7,542 nt of DNA from CAYUUW01 sp964448005. GTDB lineage: Bacteria; Patescibacteriota; Gracilibacteria; UM-FILTER-43-11. The notes under the pieces were generated by a model. It ran no database searches, had not been told where the DNA came from, and was given only the letters and a program-made list of their open reading frames with translations. The stretch covers positions 1-7,542 of the forward strand of contig CAYUUW010000057.1 in assembly GCA_964448005.1 (NCBI GenBank), given 5' to 3'. The stretch's first letter is position 1. Each line of letters opens with the position of its first letter. Shown piece after piece: positions 1 to 6,265 of this stretch. A program made the position numbers and the translations under genes.

Positions 1-512
1 ATGCCGAAGTGAGCCTCACTCTGGGCGATCGGGCGGGGGATTACGAAGTGGAAGCCGGCTCCGCTCATCCTTCCATCGCAGGCCTGGCCACCTTCACCGG
101 AACCGCCGGAAACTATTTTGAGGTGATTGTGGCGGAAAGCGACGCCTCCTTCTTTTTGGATCCCCTTTCCCTCCCTCAGGATTTTGCCTCCCCTTCAGTC
201 GCTGTGACCAGCAATGCCGCCAGCTACGAGCTGCATCTCACCCCCGACCAATGGCCCCTTTCCGGCCTGGATCAGATCTTGAATTGGGCCTCCCTCCTCG
301 GCTTCGGCTGGAGCCTTGACCTGGGCGGCATCATGGCTTTCGCCGAAAGCCTTGGCAACCCTGCCAGCACCTTGGCCTACAGCTGTTCGGGAGACAGTTG
401 CCAAGCCTCCATTCCTGTCGACATCGATCTCCATGCGGCCATTGATTTCACCACTCCTCCTGGCACCTACACGAGCGAAATCACCTTCAGCGGCGAGAAT
501 GTTAATTATTAA
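1..512 (+). CDS. Secreted WxL-like/beta-sandwich surface protein, 3' part only
   Basis: The open frame runs in from the window edge (first full codon at base 3) to TAA at 510-512, so 169 C-terminal residues are visible and the start lies outside. A GTG at base 9 is in frame but has no reason to be the true start. The composition is that of an exported beta-rich protein: many S, T, G and A, few charges, and two cysteines (about 128 and 133, a CSGDSC motif) that could form a disulfide. Two W-x-L tripeptides occur (WPL near 84, WSL near 103), but they are not in the usual WxL-domain context. The C-terminus (VDID ... DFTTPPGTYTSEITF) resembles the end of the 193-residue protein at 3792-4373, so the two are probably distant relatives. 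It has no C-terminal membrane helix and is probably released or held by a partner. The WxL-like assignment is inference; the frame itself is secure. Confidence 0.75.
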   Translation, partial: AEVSLTLGDRAGDYEVEAGSAHPSIAGLATFTGTAGNYFEVIVAESDASFFLDPLSLPQDFASPSVAVTSNAASYELHLTPDQWPLSGLDQILNWASLLGFGWSLDLGGIMAFAESLGNPASTLAYSCSGDSCQASIPVDIDLHAAIDFTTPPGTYTSEITFSGENVNY

Positions 513-568
513 CCTGCCTTTACTCACACCCTGGCCTTAAATCATTCCTTCTCCAAATTTTTCAGAGC

Positions 569-615
569 TAAGCAGTAAGGATCAAGGAATAAGCTGATTT
601 AATCCTTACTGCTTA
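569..615. repeat. 14-bp perfect inverted repeat (stem-loop) between genes
   Basis: TAAGCAGTAAGGAT (569-582) is the exact reverse complement of ATCCTTACTGCTTA (602-615), separated by a 19-base loop. It lies 57 bases after the stop at 512 and 65 bases before the ATG at 680. No T-run follows on either strand, so it is not a classical intrinsic terminator. It could be an mRNA 3'-end or processing hairpin, an atypical terminator, or an operator for the downstream gene. A second pairing, GCTAAG (567-572) with CTTAGC (619-624), overlaps the first. The 10-mer TTAATCCTTA occurs twice, at 599-608 and 613-622. Confidence 0.75.
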
Positions 616-679
616 ATCCTTAGCCCTTGTGTCAACATACACTGCTCGAGACAAAAAAACCCTGTGCATAACTGAAAAA

Positions 680-3600
680 ATGAAAAAAACTTCTTTCAAA
701 TTCATTGGAGCCCTCCGCTTTCCTGTTCTATTTGGATTGGCTTTCTCTCTTATTTTTCCTTCCGCCTGGGCTCAAGTCAGCGTTTCGGTCCAGCTGAGGC
801 CAGCCCCGCCCCAGAATGCTTCCGCTGTGCGGCTGAGCTCCAACCAGGTCCAGCTGACGTGGGACCCCAGCCCTTCATCTCCTTCGCTTATCGATTCCTA
901 CAGCATTTTCGTCAAATTGAGCGCCGATCCCTTCTATCCTTTGGCTCCTCATGCGGTTCGATTCGACTCCCTTCCTGCCTATTCGGAGCTCATTTCCGTG
1001 AATCCTGGCGTCGCCTACGATTTCAAGGTTTTCGCCAATTCAGATTCGGGATTGAGCAGTCCGGAGGATTGCCCCAGCTGCGAAGCGTCCATTTCCGCTT
1101 GCGGAAACGGCCTGCTTGAAGCAGGGGAGGCTTGCGACGGAGGCGATTTTGGAGGCTTTTCTTGCGCCGATTTCGGCTCTTCCTCAGGAAACCTGACTTG
1201 CCTGGGCAGCTGCCAGGTCGATTGGTCGGCCTGTGTTTCGCCCCTGCCGTCCGGCACTCCTCCGATTCCTCCAGGAGGAAGAGGCGGCTTCCTTCGGGTT
1301 CCTCCCTCCCCCGGTCAAATCGACTCTCCCCCCGTCGCCTCTTCCTCTCCCATTCTGGTCCGCTATTCGGAAGCCAAGGCCTTCGCCCCGAAAACCCTTT
1401 CCAGAGTCCGCCTGTATTACAAAAAGGCCGGCGGAGAATGGACGGATTCCGAGCTTGCCTCCCCTGCTCCTTCCGGCTCTTTCCAATTCATTCCTCGCCC
1501 CCAAGGGGAAGCCGCATTGTATTCCTTCGCCCTGATGGCTTACGACAATTGGGGGGATTCCAGCCTCCTTCCCATTGGACAAGGCGATGCGGTCACGGAC
1601 TATCGCCCCACTTCGCTTCCCGACCGCGACCCTCCTCTCTTTGATGCCCTTTTCCTTTCCCAGGATGAGGAAGGGATTCAGGCGAGCTACCGGGGGGCCA
1701 GGGACGAGGGGCAGGCGGGACTGAAGAAGGTCGAAATCTGGTACAAGAAAGGGGTGGCCGGAGACTGGCTTTTTTCAGGCCTTTCCAGTCCGAAGGAGTC
1801 GGATTCCTTTGTCTTCAGCCCTTCTTCCTCCAGCGGCACCTATTATTTTGCCCTGGTGCTGGAAGATGCCCTGGGAAACCGCACGGAAGCCCCTTCCGGA
1901 GAAGGCCAGGGGAGCGTCTCCTTTCTCGCTGAGCCTTTCGAAGCCACTTTGACTGCTCCGGAAGGTTCGGTCACCGCTTCCGATTCGCTCACTATCGTGA
2001 TGGGTGGGAAGGGCATTGTCGCTTACCGTTACAAGCTGAACGATGGGCCGTATGGGGAGGAGCGGCCTGTGCAGGAGGCGTTGGCTCTTTCCGGACTGAA
2101 AGAGGGGAATTATACGCTTGCTGTCATCGGAAAGGGCGAGGATGGCTCTTGGCAGGATGTCTCTAGCCCCACCCTGTATCGCTGGGCAGTCGATTTTTCC
2201 CAGCCTCGGCTTGAAATTTCCGGTCCGGTTCCCTCCCTGACCATCACCCGAGCCAGCGACCCCAAAGAGGTGGCCTATACCCTCTCCTATTCGGATTTCG
2301 ATACGATCAGCCTCGATCTGGAAGACATTTATTTGATCAAGACGGGCACGGCCGAAGCCTTTTTGTCCCTTTCAAAAACAGGCGAATCAACTTTCAGCGT
2401 TGTTCTGGGTGGAATTTCAGGCTTCGGAACCCTGAGGCTTTCCGTGGCTCCAGGAACTGCCGATCATGAGAACGGAAATTTCGCTTTCGGCATCGATTCC
2501 AGCCCCATCACCTTGGTGAGCGTCGACCCCCCCGTTTCGCCGGAGCCCCTTCCTGAACTGCCGGATTCTCAGGCTCCAGAAGTTGAGCCTGTTATTCCCT
2601 ACAGCTATGGCCAAGTGAAGGAAAAGGCCCGAGAAGCCATCTTCCTGAATGACATTTCCTTTTTAGGCAAAAGCATTCGCCTCCCCTCAGATCCCCGGAT
2701 AGCCCTGGATCAATGCCGGAGTCGCTATCCTGCGGCGGATTTTGGAGAAGGTGGCGCAGATGAAGACTTCGACGGCCTTTCGGGAAAGACTGAATGCTAC
2801 GCTTTCACCGATCCTGAAAATTCCGATAGCGACAGCGACGGCTGCGCTGATGGCGATGAGCTGGCCTGGCTCTCCTCTGATCCAGCCCATTCCGGAGATT
2901 GCCCCTTTGCCGCCGACCATGGCCGAGTCTTCATCAGCAGTCCCCAGTCTGGCTGGACGGTTTCCGACCTCGGCGTCTTGGGCCTTGTTCCTGAAGGGGC
3001 AGGCAGGGTTTACATGCTCGCCTTCCCTGTTTTGGAAGGAAGAGTTCTTTCCGAGCAGCCCCTTGAGCTGGGAAGCACCACTCGCTTTTCAGCCTCTTCC
3101 CTTCGGGGCTATCTGCTCTTCGAAACCTCTTCCGAGCTGCGCTTGCCAGGAAGGCAGTCCTATGAATTGGTGGCCGTCGCCGCAATGAGGGACGGATCGC
3201 TGAAATCCTCCCGCCCTGTCCGCTTCCGATTCGATCCGACCTCGCCTCCTCCGCCTCCGGAGCTTTTGGCAATCAATCGGAGCCCCTATGACTCCAGGAG
3301 TCCGAGCGCCCTGAGGGTCTATCAGGGGCCTTTCGGAAAAATCCAACTCAAAGGAAAGTCCCTCTATGGAAACCAGATCTTTGCCCTATGGCAATCGCAG
3401 GCCATGATCTCTTCGGTCCTGGTCGACTCCCCTTCCGGAGAATTTTCCATTCGGCCTCCGCATCGGCTGGATTCGGGAGAGCTTCACAGGGTCACCCTTT
3501 ACGCCCTTGCCCCCAATGCGGATAGCGTCCTCAGGTCCAAGCCAGCTCGCCTCAATTTCATGCTGGAGGAAGGTTTTTTCTCGCGTCCCGGAAAATTCCC

Positions 3601-3694
3601 CCACATCCTGTTTCCTGTCCTGTTTTTTGCTTCGTCCCCCCTCCTCTTCCTGCTGTGGGTTCGGCGCCGCAAGAAAAAGAAAAGGCTGGGATGA
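680..3694 (+). CDS. Large multidomain surface protein (FN3, DUF4215-like Cys-rich, Ig-like, TSP3-like) with C-terminal anchor
   Basis: A 1004-residue exported, membrane-anchored protein, probably an adhesin or surface scaffold; no catalytic motif was seen. The frame is open from a GTG at 629, but the ATG at 680 opens a clear signal peptide (MKK..., hydrophobic core, cleavage after AWA near residue 31), so 680 is preferred. Domains in order: fibronectin-III-like (about 40-130); six-cysteine module beginning CGNGLLEAGEACDGG (about 141-185), DUF4215/Myxococcus-repeat-like; Pro/Gly linker; two related Ig-like repeats (about 238-308 and 346-415, sharing V-x-[LI]-[YW]-YKK ... S[GD]-SF-x-F ... Y-[SY]-FAL-x-x-x-D); a segment with a Y-R-Y-K-L-N-D-G pattern (about 444-492); an Ig-like domain (about 513-613); an acidic calcium-binding TSP3-like stretch with DSDSDGCADGDE (716-727); further beta-rich regions; a helix (about 975-994); and tail RRRKKKKRLG. 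The tail places the C-terminus in the cytoplasm and the body outside. No Shine-Dalgarno precedes the ATG. Domain names come from pattern recognition, not a search. Confidence 0.9.
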   Translation: MKKTSFKFIGALRFPVLFGLAFSLIFPSAWAQVSVSVQLRPAPPQNASAVRLSSNQVQLTWDPSPSSPSLIDSYSIFVKLSADPFYPLAPHAVRFDSLPAYSELISVNPGVAYDFKVFANSDSGLSSPEDCPSCEASISACGNGLLEAGEACDGGDFGGFSCADFGSSSGNLTCLGSCQVDWSACVSPLPSGTPPIPPGGRGGFLRVPPSPGQIDSPPVASSSPILVRYSEAKAFAPKTLSRVRLYYKKAGGEWTDSELASPAPSGSFQFIPRPQGEAALYSFALMAYDNWGDSSLLPIGQGDAVTDYRPTSLPDRDPPLFDALFLSQDEEGIQASYRGARDEGQAGLKKVEIWYKKGVAGDWLFSGLSSPKESDSFVFSPSSSSGTYYFALVLEDALGNRTEAPSGEGQGSVSFLAEPFEATLTAPEGSVTASDSLTIVMGGKGIVAYRYKLNDGPYGEERPVQEALALSGLKEGNYTLAVIGKGEDGSWQDVSSPTLYRWAVDFSQPRLEISGPVPSLTITRASDPKEVAYTLSYSDFDTISLDLEDIYLIKTGTAEAFLSLSKTGESTFSVVLGGISGFGTLRLSVAPGTADHENGNFAFGIDSSPITLVSVDPPVSPEPLPELPDSQAPEVEPVIPYSYGQVKEKAREAIFLNDISFLGKSIRLPSDPRIALDQCRSRYPAADFGEGGADEDFDGLSGKTECYAFTDPENSDSDSDGCADGDELAWLSSDPAHSGDCPFAADHGRVFISSPQSGWTVSDLGVLGLVPEGAGRVYMLAFPVLEGRVLSEQPLELGSTTRFSASSLRGYLLFETSSELRLPGRQSYELVAVAAMRDGSLKSSRPVRFRFDPTSPPPPPELLAINRSPYDSRSPSALRVYQGPFGKIQLKGKSLYGNQIFALWQSQAMISSVLVDSPSGEFSIRPPHRLDSGELHRVTLYALAPNADSVLRSKPARLNFMLEEGFFSRPGKFPHILFPVLFFASSPLLFLLWVRRRKKKKRLG

Positions 3695-3738
3695 TTTTTA
3701 AAAAACAGGTTGCTATGGATTATTGGAGCAAAAAAGCG

Positions 3739-3744
3739 TATAAT
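3739..3744 (+). promoter_or_regulatory. -10 box upstream of the 193-residue secreted protein
   Basis: A perfect TATAAT at 3739-3744 lies 47 bases before the ATG at 3792, in an A/T-rich gap. The hexamer at the expected -35 distance (TGGATT, 3716-3721, 17-base spacer) matches the consensus poorly. If used, transcription would start near 3751 and give a leader of about 40 bases. This suggests the small secreted protein is transcribed separately from the large gene upstream and may be expressed more strongly. Confidence 0.5.
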
Positions 3745-3791
3745 GAAGAAGCAAATAAGAAAGCATTTTCTATTTTATAACCAAAACAAAA

Positions 3792-4373
3792 ATGAAAAAT
3801 GTTTTGAAGTCTAGCTTATTTGCCCTCTCCGGTTTGGTTCTGGGCGTTTCTGGCTTTTATTTCTACGCCAAAGCCCAGGACGATTCCATTCTTGCTACAT
3901 TGGTTATCCCTGCCACCCTCAATATCTCCGATGACGGGGTGAATTTCAGCATCGCCAATCTTATTCCTCAGGTGGTCGACACGAGCCAGACCAACACCCT
4001 TACCGTTTCCGGGAACGATCCTGACGGCTTCCGCGTGGATGTGGAGCTGGAGGATTTGGATGAAACCCTTGGCCAGCTTTGCGACGATGCTGGTGGAGGC
4101 GTTTGCGGAACCAAGATTTTCGACGGAGACGGCACTTCGACCTATGTCAGCTTCACCTCCAATACCGGGTCCGGCGACCTCGATGGTCTCACTGGCGCCA
4201 CCTTCACGGGTTCGGAGACCAAGCTGGGCGCGGCAGGCTCATACCAGGCCTTCACCGCTTCCGAAGCCACCAATCCAGAGCCCCTGGAGATCGATTATGA
4301 TGCCTTCACGGACTTTACCGGCGAGCCGGGAACCTACAACGGAACCATGCGCTTCACCATTGTCGCCAACTGA
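3792..4373 (+). CDS. Small secreted beta-rich protein, WxL/TasA-like
   Basis: A 193-residue exported protein. The ATG at 3792 starts a textbook signal peptide (MKNVLKSSLF, hydrophobic core, cleavage after AKA at residue 28). The mature part is acidic and rich in T, S, G and D, with alternating beta-strand patterns (TLVIPATLNIS, TLTVSGNDPDGFRVDVEL) and no second membrane helix or sortase motif. Two cysteines (97 and 105, in LCDDAGGGVC) may form a disulfide. The C-terminus (EIDYDAFTDFTGEPGTYNGTMRFTI) resembles the end of the partial protein at 1-512. A final strand after a P-G-T-Y turn is typical of WxL-type and related secreted proteins, but the WxL tripeptides are missing. It may be a subunit of a surface layer or fibre, or a ligand of the DUF916-like protein encoded convergently. 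No Shine-Dalgarno is visible; a TATAAT lies 47 bases upstream and a strong terminator follows. Function is inferred only from family resemblance. Confidence 0.88.
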   Translation: MKNVLKSSLFALSGLVLGVSGFYFYAKAQDDSILATLVIPATLNISDDGVNFSIANLIPQVVDTSQTNTLTVSGNDPDGFRVDVELEDLDETLGQLCDDAGGGVCGTKIFDGDGTSTYVSFTSNTGSGDLDGLTGATFTGSETKLGAAGSYQAFTASEATNPEPLEIDYDAFTDFTGEPGTYNGTMRFTIVAN

Positions 4374-4385
4374 TTCCCAACACCT

Positions 4386-4414
4386 AAAAGGGCCGGCATC
4401 CGCCGGCCCTTTTT
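4386..4414. terminator. Bidirectional intrinsic terminator between convergent genes
   Basis: GGGCCGGC (4390-4397), loop ATCC, GCCGGCCC (4402-4409) forms a perfect 8-bp GC stem. It is flanked by AAAA (4386-4389) and TTTTT (4410-4414), so a U-run follows the hairpin on both strands. It starts 12 bases after the stop of the secreted-protein gene and ends 21 bases before the stop of the convergent minus-strand gene, so it serves both. Confidence 0.93.
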
Positions 4415-4435
4415 AGTATACCGAATACCGGGCAC

Positions 4436-5725
4436 TTACCCTCTTCCCTTTTTCTTTTTCTTCAGAAGGGGCCAAAGGGAAAGTCCTGCCAGAGCAATGA
4501 TGGCTGCTCCCATGAGCAGCTTGGCTTTGTCCCTTCTGCCGAATCCGATTTGCGATTCCAGTGCCTTTTTAGAGAAGCCGTAGCTTGCCTCCAGCTTCGC
4601 TGTGTACCGGCCAGCCGGTACAGCCGAGCTGATCCATGGCAAATTCAGCATCACCGTTTCTCCGGGCGCAATGGCGCCCGCCCCCTCGGGGAGAGGGATC
4701 TCGGAAACGACATACCCGAAGCCGTTCAGGATCTTCAGCGAACCTGTCACCTTTTCCGTGGCCAAGCCTTGGTTGGCCAGGGTGAGGTCGAAATCCGCCG
4801 AAGCCTCGCCAATGTTGATCCTGAAATCTTCAGCAGTCACCTCTTCTTGCAGGGAAAATTCGAATTTCCTGATCAGCGGGGCTTTTGCGGGATCGTAGGA
4901 AAGGCTCAATATAGCCTCGAATTCCCCCTCCTTCACACCCTTTCCCCATTCCCCTTGGAAAGTTCGAAGGCTTCCTGGCAGGACATTCTTCTGCCTCAGG
5001 TTTACCGGGATCCGGTCTCCGATTTTTTCCCCTCCGGTTTCCGGATCGACATACGAGGCGATCTCCTTCAGCGCTTTTCCTGTTTTCCTATCCACGATCT
5101 CAATCCATCCGGAGGGCTTCAAGTGGGTGTTTCCGGTGTTCTGGAAGCTCACCTCGAATTGAAAGGGCTGGTCGGTCCGGAGATTTTCCGGAAGGGAGAA
5201 TCGGCTGATTTCGCCTTCCCTCACCACATCTCCTTCCACGTTCACGAAGAGCAGGCTGGCTGCCCTTACGCTCACGGCAACTCCTGGGCGGGATTCCTTG
5301 ACGGGCTGATAGGCCACTGTGGCGTATTTTCCGCCCGCCTCCGCATCCAGAGGGACTTTGACGGTGTATTTGACGCTGGCGGATCCTCCGGCAGGAACCA
5401 GCACAGGCTCCTTGGGAAGATCGATCCATTCTGAAAAATCGGCCAAGCCCTCCTCGTCCAGCTCTTCTTTGCTGGGATAGACAGGAAAGCCGGTCTCATC
5501 GTTTTTGTAGAAGACCTTGATCACAGGCTCGGCCCTGAAATCCTTCGTCGTCTCGTTCAGCACGGTGATCTCGCCAGAAACCGAGGCTCCCGGCTTCACG
5601 CTGAATTCGCTGCGGATGGGCCGAATCCCGATGGCCAGCGCAGAGGGAGTCAAGAATAGGAGGAGGGCGAAGGAGGCAAAATGGATCGGCAGAGGGCGAA
5701 GCACTTTGCGTGTCATTGTTTTCAT
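4436..5725 (-). CDS. DUF916/WxL-interacting-protein-like surface protein with C-terminal membrane anchor
   Basis: A 429-residue exported membrane protein. The frame extends to a TTG at 5743, but the ATG at 5725-5723 is preferred because it opens the signal peptide (MKTMTRKVLR, hydrophobic core, cleavage after ALA near 31). The mature protein begins IGIRPIRSEFSVKPGASVSG, as expected for a DUF916-type N-terminal Ig fold (about 32-165), with FSEWIDLPKE, VPAGGSASVKYTV and AGGKYATVAY as landmarks. A second domain (about 178-292) has FQNTGNTHLKPSGWIEIVD followed by VLPGSLRTFQGEW, as in the host/ligand-binding half of such proteins. A third NEW3-like domain (about 300-396) has IAPGETVMLNLPW and PAGRYTAKLEASYGF. 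A helix (about 402-421) and tail KKKKKGRG anchor it. In Firmicutes, DUF916 proteins bind peptidoglycan and WxL proteins; here a similar role of tethering the small secreted proteins is inferred. It is convergent with the 193-residue gene. No clear promoter or Shine-Dalgarno was found. Confidence 0.9.
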   Translation of the reverse strand: MKTMTRKVLRPLPIHFASFALLLFLTPSALAIGIRPIRSEFSVKPGASVSGEITVLNETTKDFRAEPVIKVFYKNDETGFPVYPSKEELDEEGLADFSEWIDLPKEPVLVPAGGSASVKYTVKVPLDAEAGGKYATVAYQPVKESRPGVAVSVRAASLLFVNVEGDVVREGEISRFSLPENLRTDQPFQFEVSFQNTGNTHLKPSGWIEIVDRKTGKALKEIASYVDPETGGEKIGDRIPVNLRQKNVLPGSLRTFQGEWGKGVKEGEFEAILSLSYDPAKAPLIRKFEFSLQEEVTAEDFRINIGEASADFDLTLANQGLATEKVTGSLKILNGFGYVVSEIPLPEGAGAIAPGETVMLNLPWISSAVPAGRYTAKLEASYGFSKKALESQIGFGRRDKAKLLMGAAIIALAGLSLWPLLKKKKKGRG

Positions 5726-5878
5726 TTGGTTTAGGAAGTACAATCGCCGTCCATTCTTGCATTTTTCAGGAAAAAACTTAAGCTTTTGGCTGCAGGAAGG
5801 CGTTTTTGAATTGACAAGGGTTATTTTTGTAAAAAAATACCTCCTGTCTGACGGGGGCGGATTTTCGGCCGGCAGCCC

Positions 5879-5908
5879 TTGATTGGAGAAAAGCCTTTCT
5901 GCTAAAAT
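5879..5908 (+). promoter_or_regulatory. Extended -10 promoter for the tRNA-Val genes
   Basis: TGC-TAAAAT (TGn at 5900-5902, -10 at 5903-5908) is a good extended -10, with TTGATT (5879-5884) 18 bases upstream as a partial -35. Predicted transcription start is near 5915, about 28 bases before the first tRNA. The -10 sits between the arms of an inverted repeat, CCTTTCTGC (5894-5902) and GCAGAAAGG (5929-5937). Confidence 0.6.
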
Positions 5909-5942
5909 GCCCAGGCGATCAGCGTATCGCAGAAAGGGGCAC

Positions 5943-6019
5943 GGGCGCTTAGCTCAGCTGGTTAGAGCGTACGATTCACATTCGTAAGGTCATAGGTTCG
6001 ATCCCTATAGCGCCCACCA
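5943..6019 (+). tRNA. tRNA-Val (anticodon CAC)
   Basis: A complete 77-base cloverleaf. Acceptor GGGCGCT (5943-5949) pairs with AGCGCCC (6009-6015). D arm GCTC/GAGC. Anticodon stem TACGA/TCGTA with loop TTCACAT, anticodon CAC at 5977-5979, which reads GUG. Variable AGGTC; T arm ATAGG/CCTAT with loop TTCGATC. Discriminator A and an encoded CCA end at 6017-6019. All stems pair without mismatch. It reads the same codon that the TAC tRNA downstream can reach by wobble. Confidence 0.97.
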
Positions 6020-6054
6020 TCCTTCGCTCCGATATTCATCGGAGCTACGGATGG
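6017..6054. repeat. Palindromic element abutting the tRNA 3' end
   Basis: GCTCCGAT (6026-6033) and ATCGGAGC (6038-6045) form a perfect 8-bp stem with loop ATTC. An outer 6-bp stem CCATCC (6017-6022)/GGATGG (6049-6054) closes over a 3x3 internal region. The outer left arm starts with the CCA of the tRNA itself. No T-run follows, so it is not a standard terminator. It may protect or delimit the tRNA precursor, or be a genome-wide REP-like repeat. Confidence 0.75.
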
Positions 6055-6080
6055 CAAGCCAAAGCAATTCCTTTTGATTC

Positions 6081-6100
6081 TCACTCTCGGGCGCCTACCT
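6081..6100 (+). repeat. Near-copy of the tRNA-Val(TAC) 5' boundary
   Basis: Bases 6081-6100 match 6181-6200 at 17 of 20 positions, exactly 100 bases apart. The matching block covers eight bases of flank plus the first twelve bases of the second tRNA. The similarity stops where the GC-rich palindrome begins. No further tRNA structure follows, so this is not a gene; it may be a relic of a tRNA duplication or a shared repeat boundary. Confidence 0.5.
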
Positions 6101-6117
6101 GCCTGCCGGTAGGCAGG
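6093..6117. repeat. GC-rich palindromic repeat between the tRNA genes
   Basis: GCCTACC (6093-6099) pairs perfectly with GGTAGGC (6108-6114) around the loop TGCCTGCC. Alternatively CCTGCCTGCC (6098-6107) and GGTAGGCAGG (6108-6117) form an almost perfect palindrome centred on CCGG, with one G-T pair. This looks like a dispersed REP-like element; similar CCTGCC/GGCAGG palindromes are, from memory, frequent in Parcubacteria intergenic DNA. The rest of the inter-tRNA spacer (6118-6188) shows only short repeats such as ATGCT/AGCAT and no gene. Confidence 0.65.
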
Positions 6118-6188
6118 GCAGATGCTTCGGCTCAACTCAGCATGAGCTTCGCGCAGCCATTCGCTTCCTCTCTCCGTTCGTCACTCAC

Positions 6189-6265
6189 GGGCGCTTAGCT
6201 CAGTTGGTTAGAGCACCTCGTTTACACCGAGGGGGTCGTGGGTTCGAATCCCTCAGCGCCCACCA
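6189..6265 (+). tRNA. tRNA-Val (anticodon TAC)
   Basis: A complete 77-base cloverleaf. Acceptor GGGCGCT (6189-6195) pairs with AGCGCCC (6255-6261). D arm GCTC/GAGC. Anticodon stem CCTCG/CGAGG with loop TTTACAC, anticodon TAC at 6223-6225, which reads GUA and, by wobble, other GUN codons. Variable GGGTC. The T arm GTGGG/CCCTC has one T-T mismatch (6239 with 6253); its loop is TTCGAAT. Discriminator A and encoded CCA at 6263-6265. Acceptor and D arms are almost identical to the CAC tRNA upstream, so the pair probably arose by duplication. No separate promoter is evident, so co-transcription is likely. Confidence 0.96.

Noticed and set aside
629..679. GTG at 629 as start of the large surface protein
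   Set aside because: It adds 17 polar residues before a normal signal peptide; the ATG at 680 gives a standard N-terminus.
4550..5434. Long plus-strand open frame (294 codons)
   Set aside because: It lies wholly opposite the DUF916-like gene, has no recognisable domain or start signal, and reads as a GC-driven shadow.
5726..5743. TTG at 5743 (minus) as start of the DUF916-like protein
   Set aside because: The ATG at 5725 starts just before the basic part of the signal peptide; the extra six residues add nothing recognisable and no ribosome site precedes the TTG.
5811..5838. TTGACA (5811-5816) with AAAAAT 16 bases downstream as an upstream tRNA promoter
   Set aside because: The -35 is perfect but the -10 is just part of an A-run; the extended -10 at 5903-5908 explains tRNA transcription better.
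5841..5846. AGGAGG on the minus strand
   Set aside because: No ATG, GTG or TTG with an open frame follows at a usable distance; probably coincidental.
6081..6117. A third tRNA gene
   Set aside because: Only the first twelve bases resemble a tRNA; no D, anticodon or T arm follows.
6017..6188. CRISPR-like repeats in the inter-tRNA spacer
   Set aside because: The palindromes differ from each other and there is no repeat-spacer periodicity.
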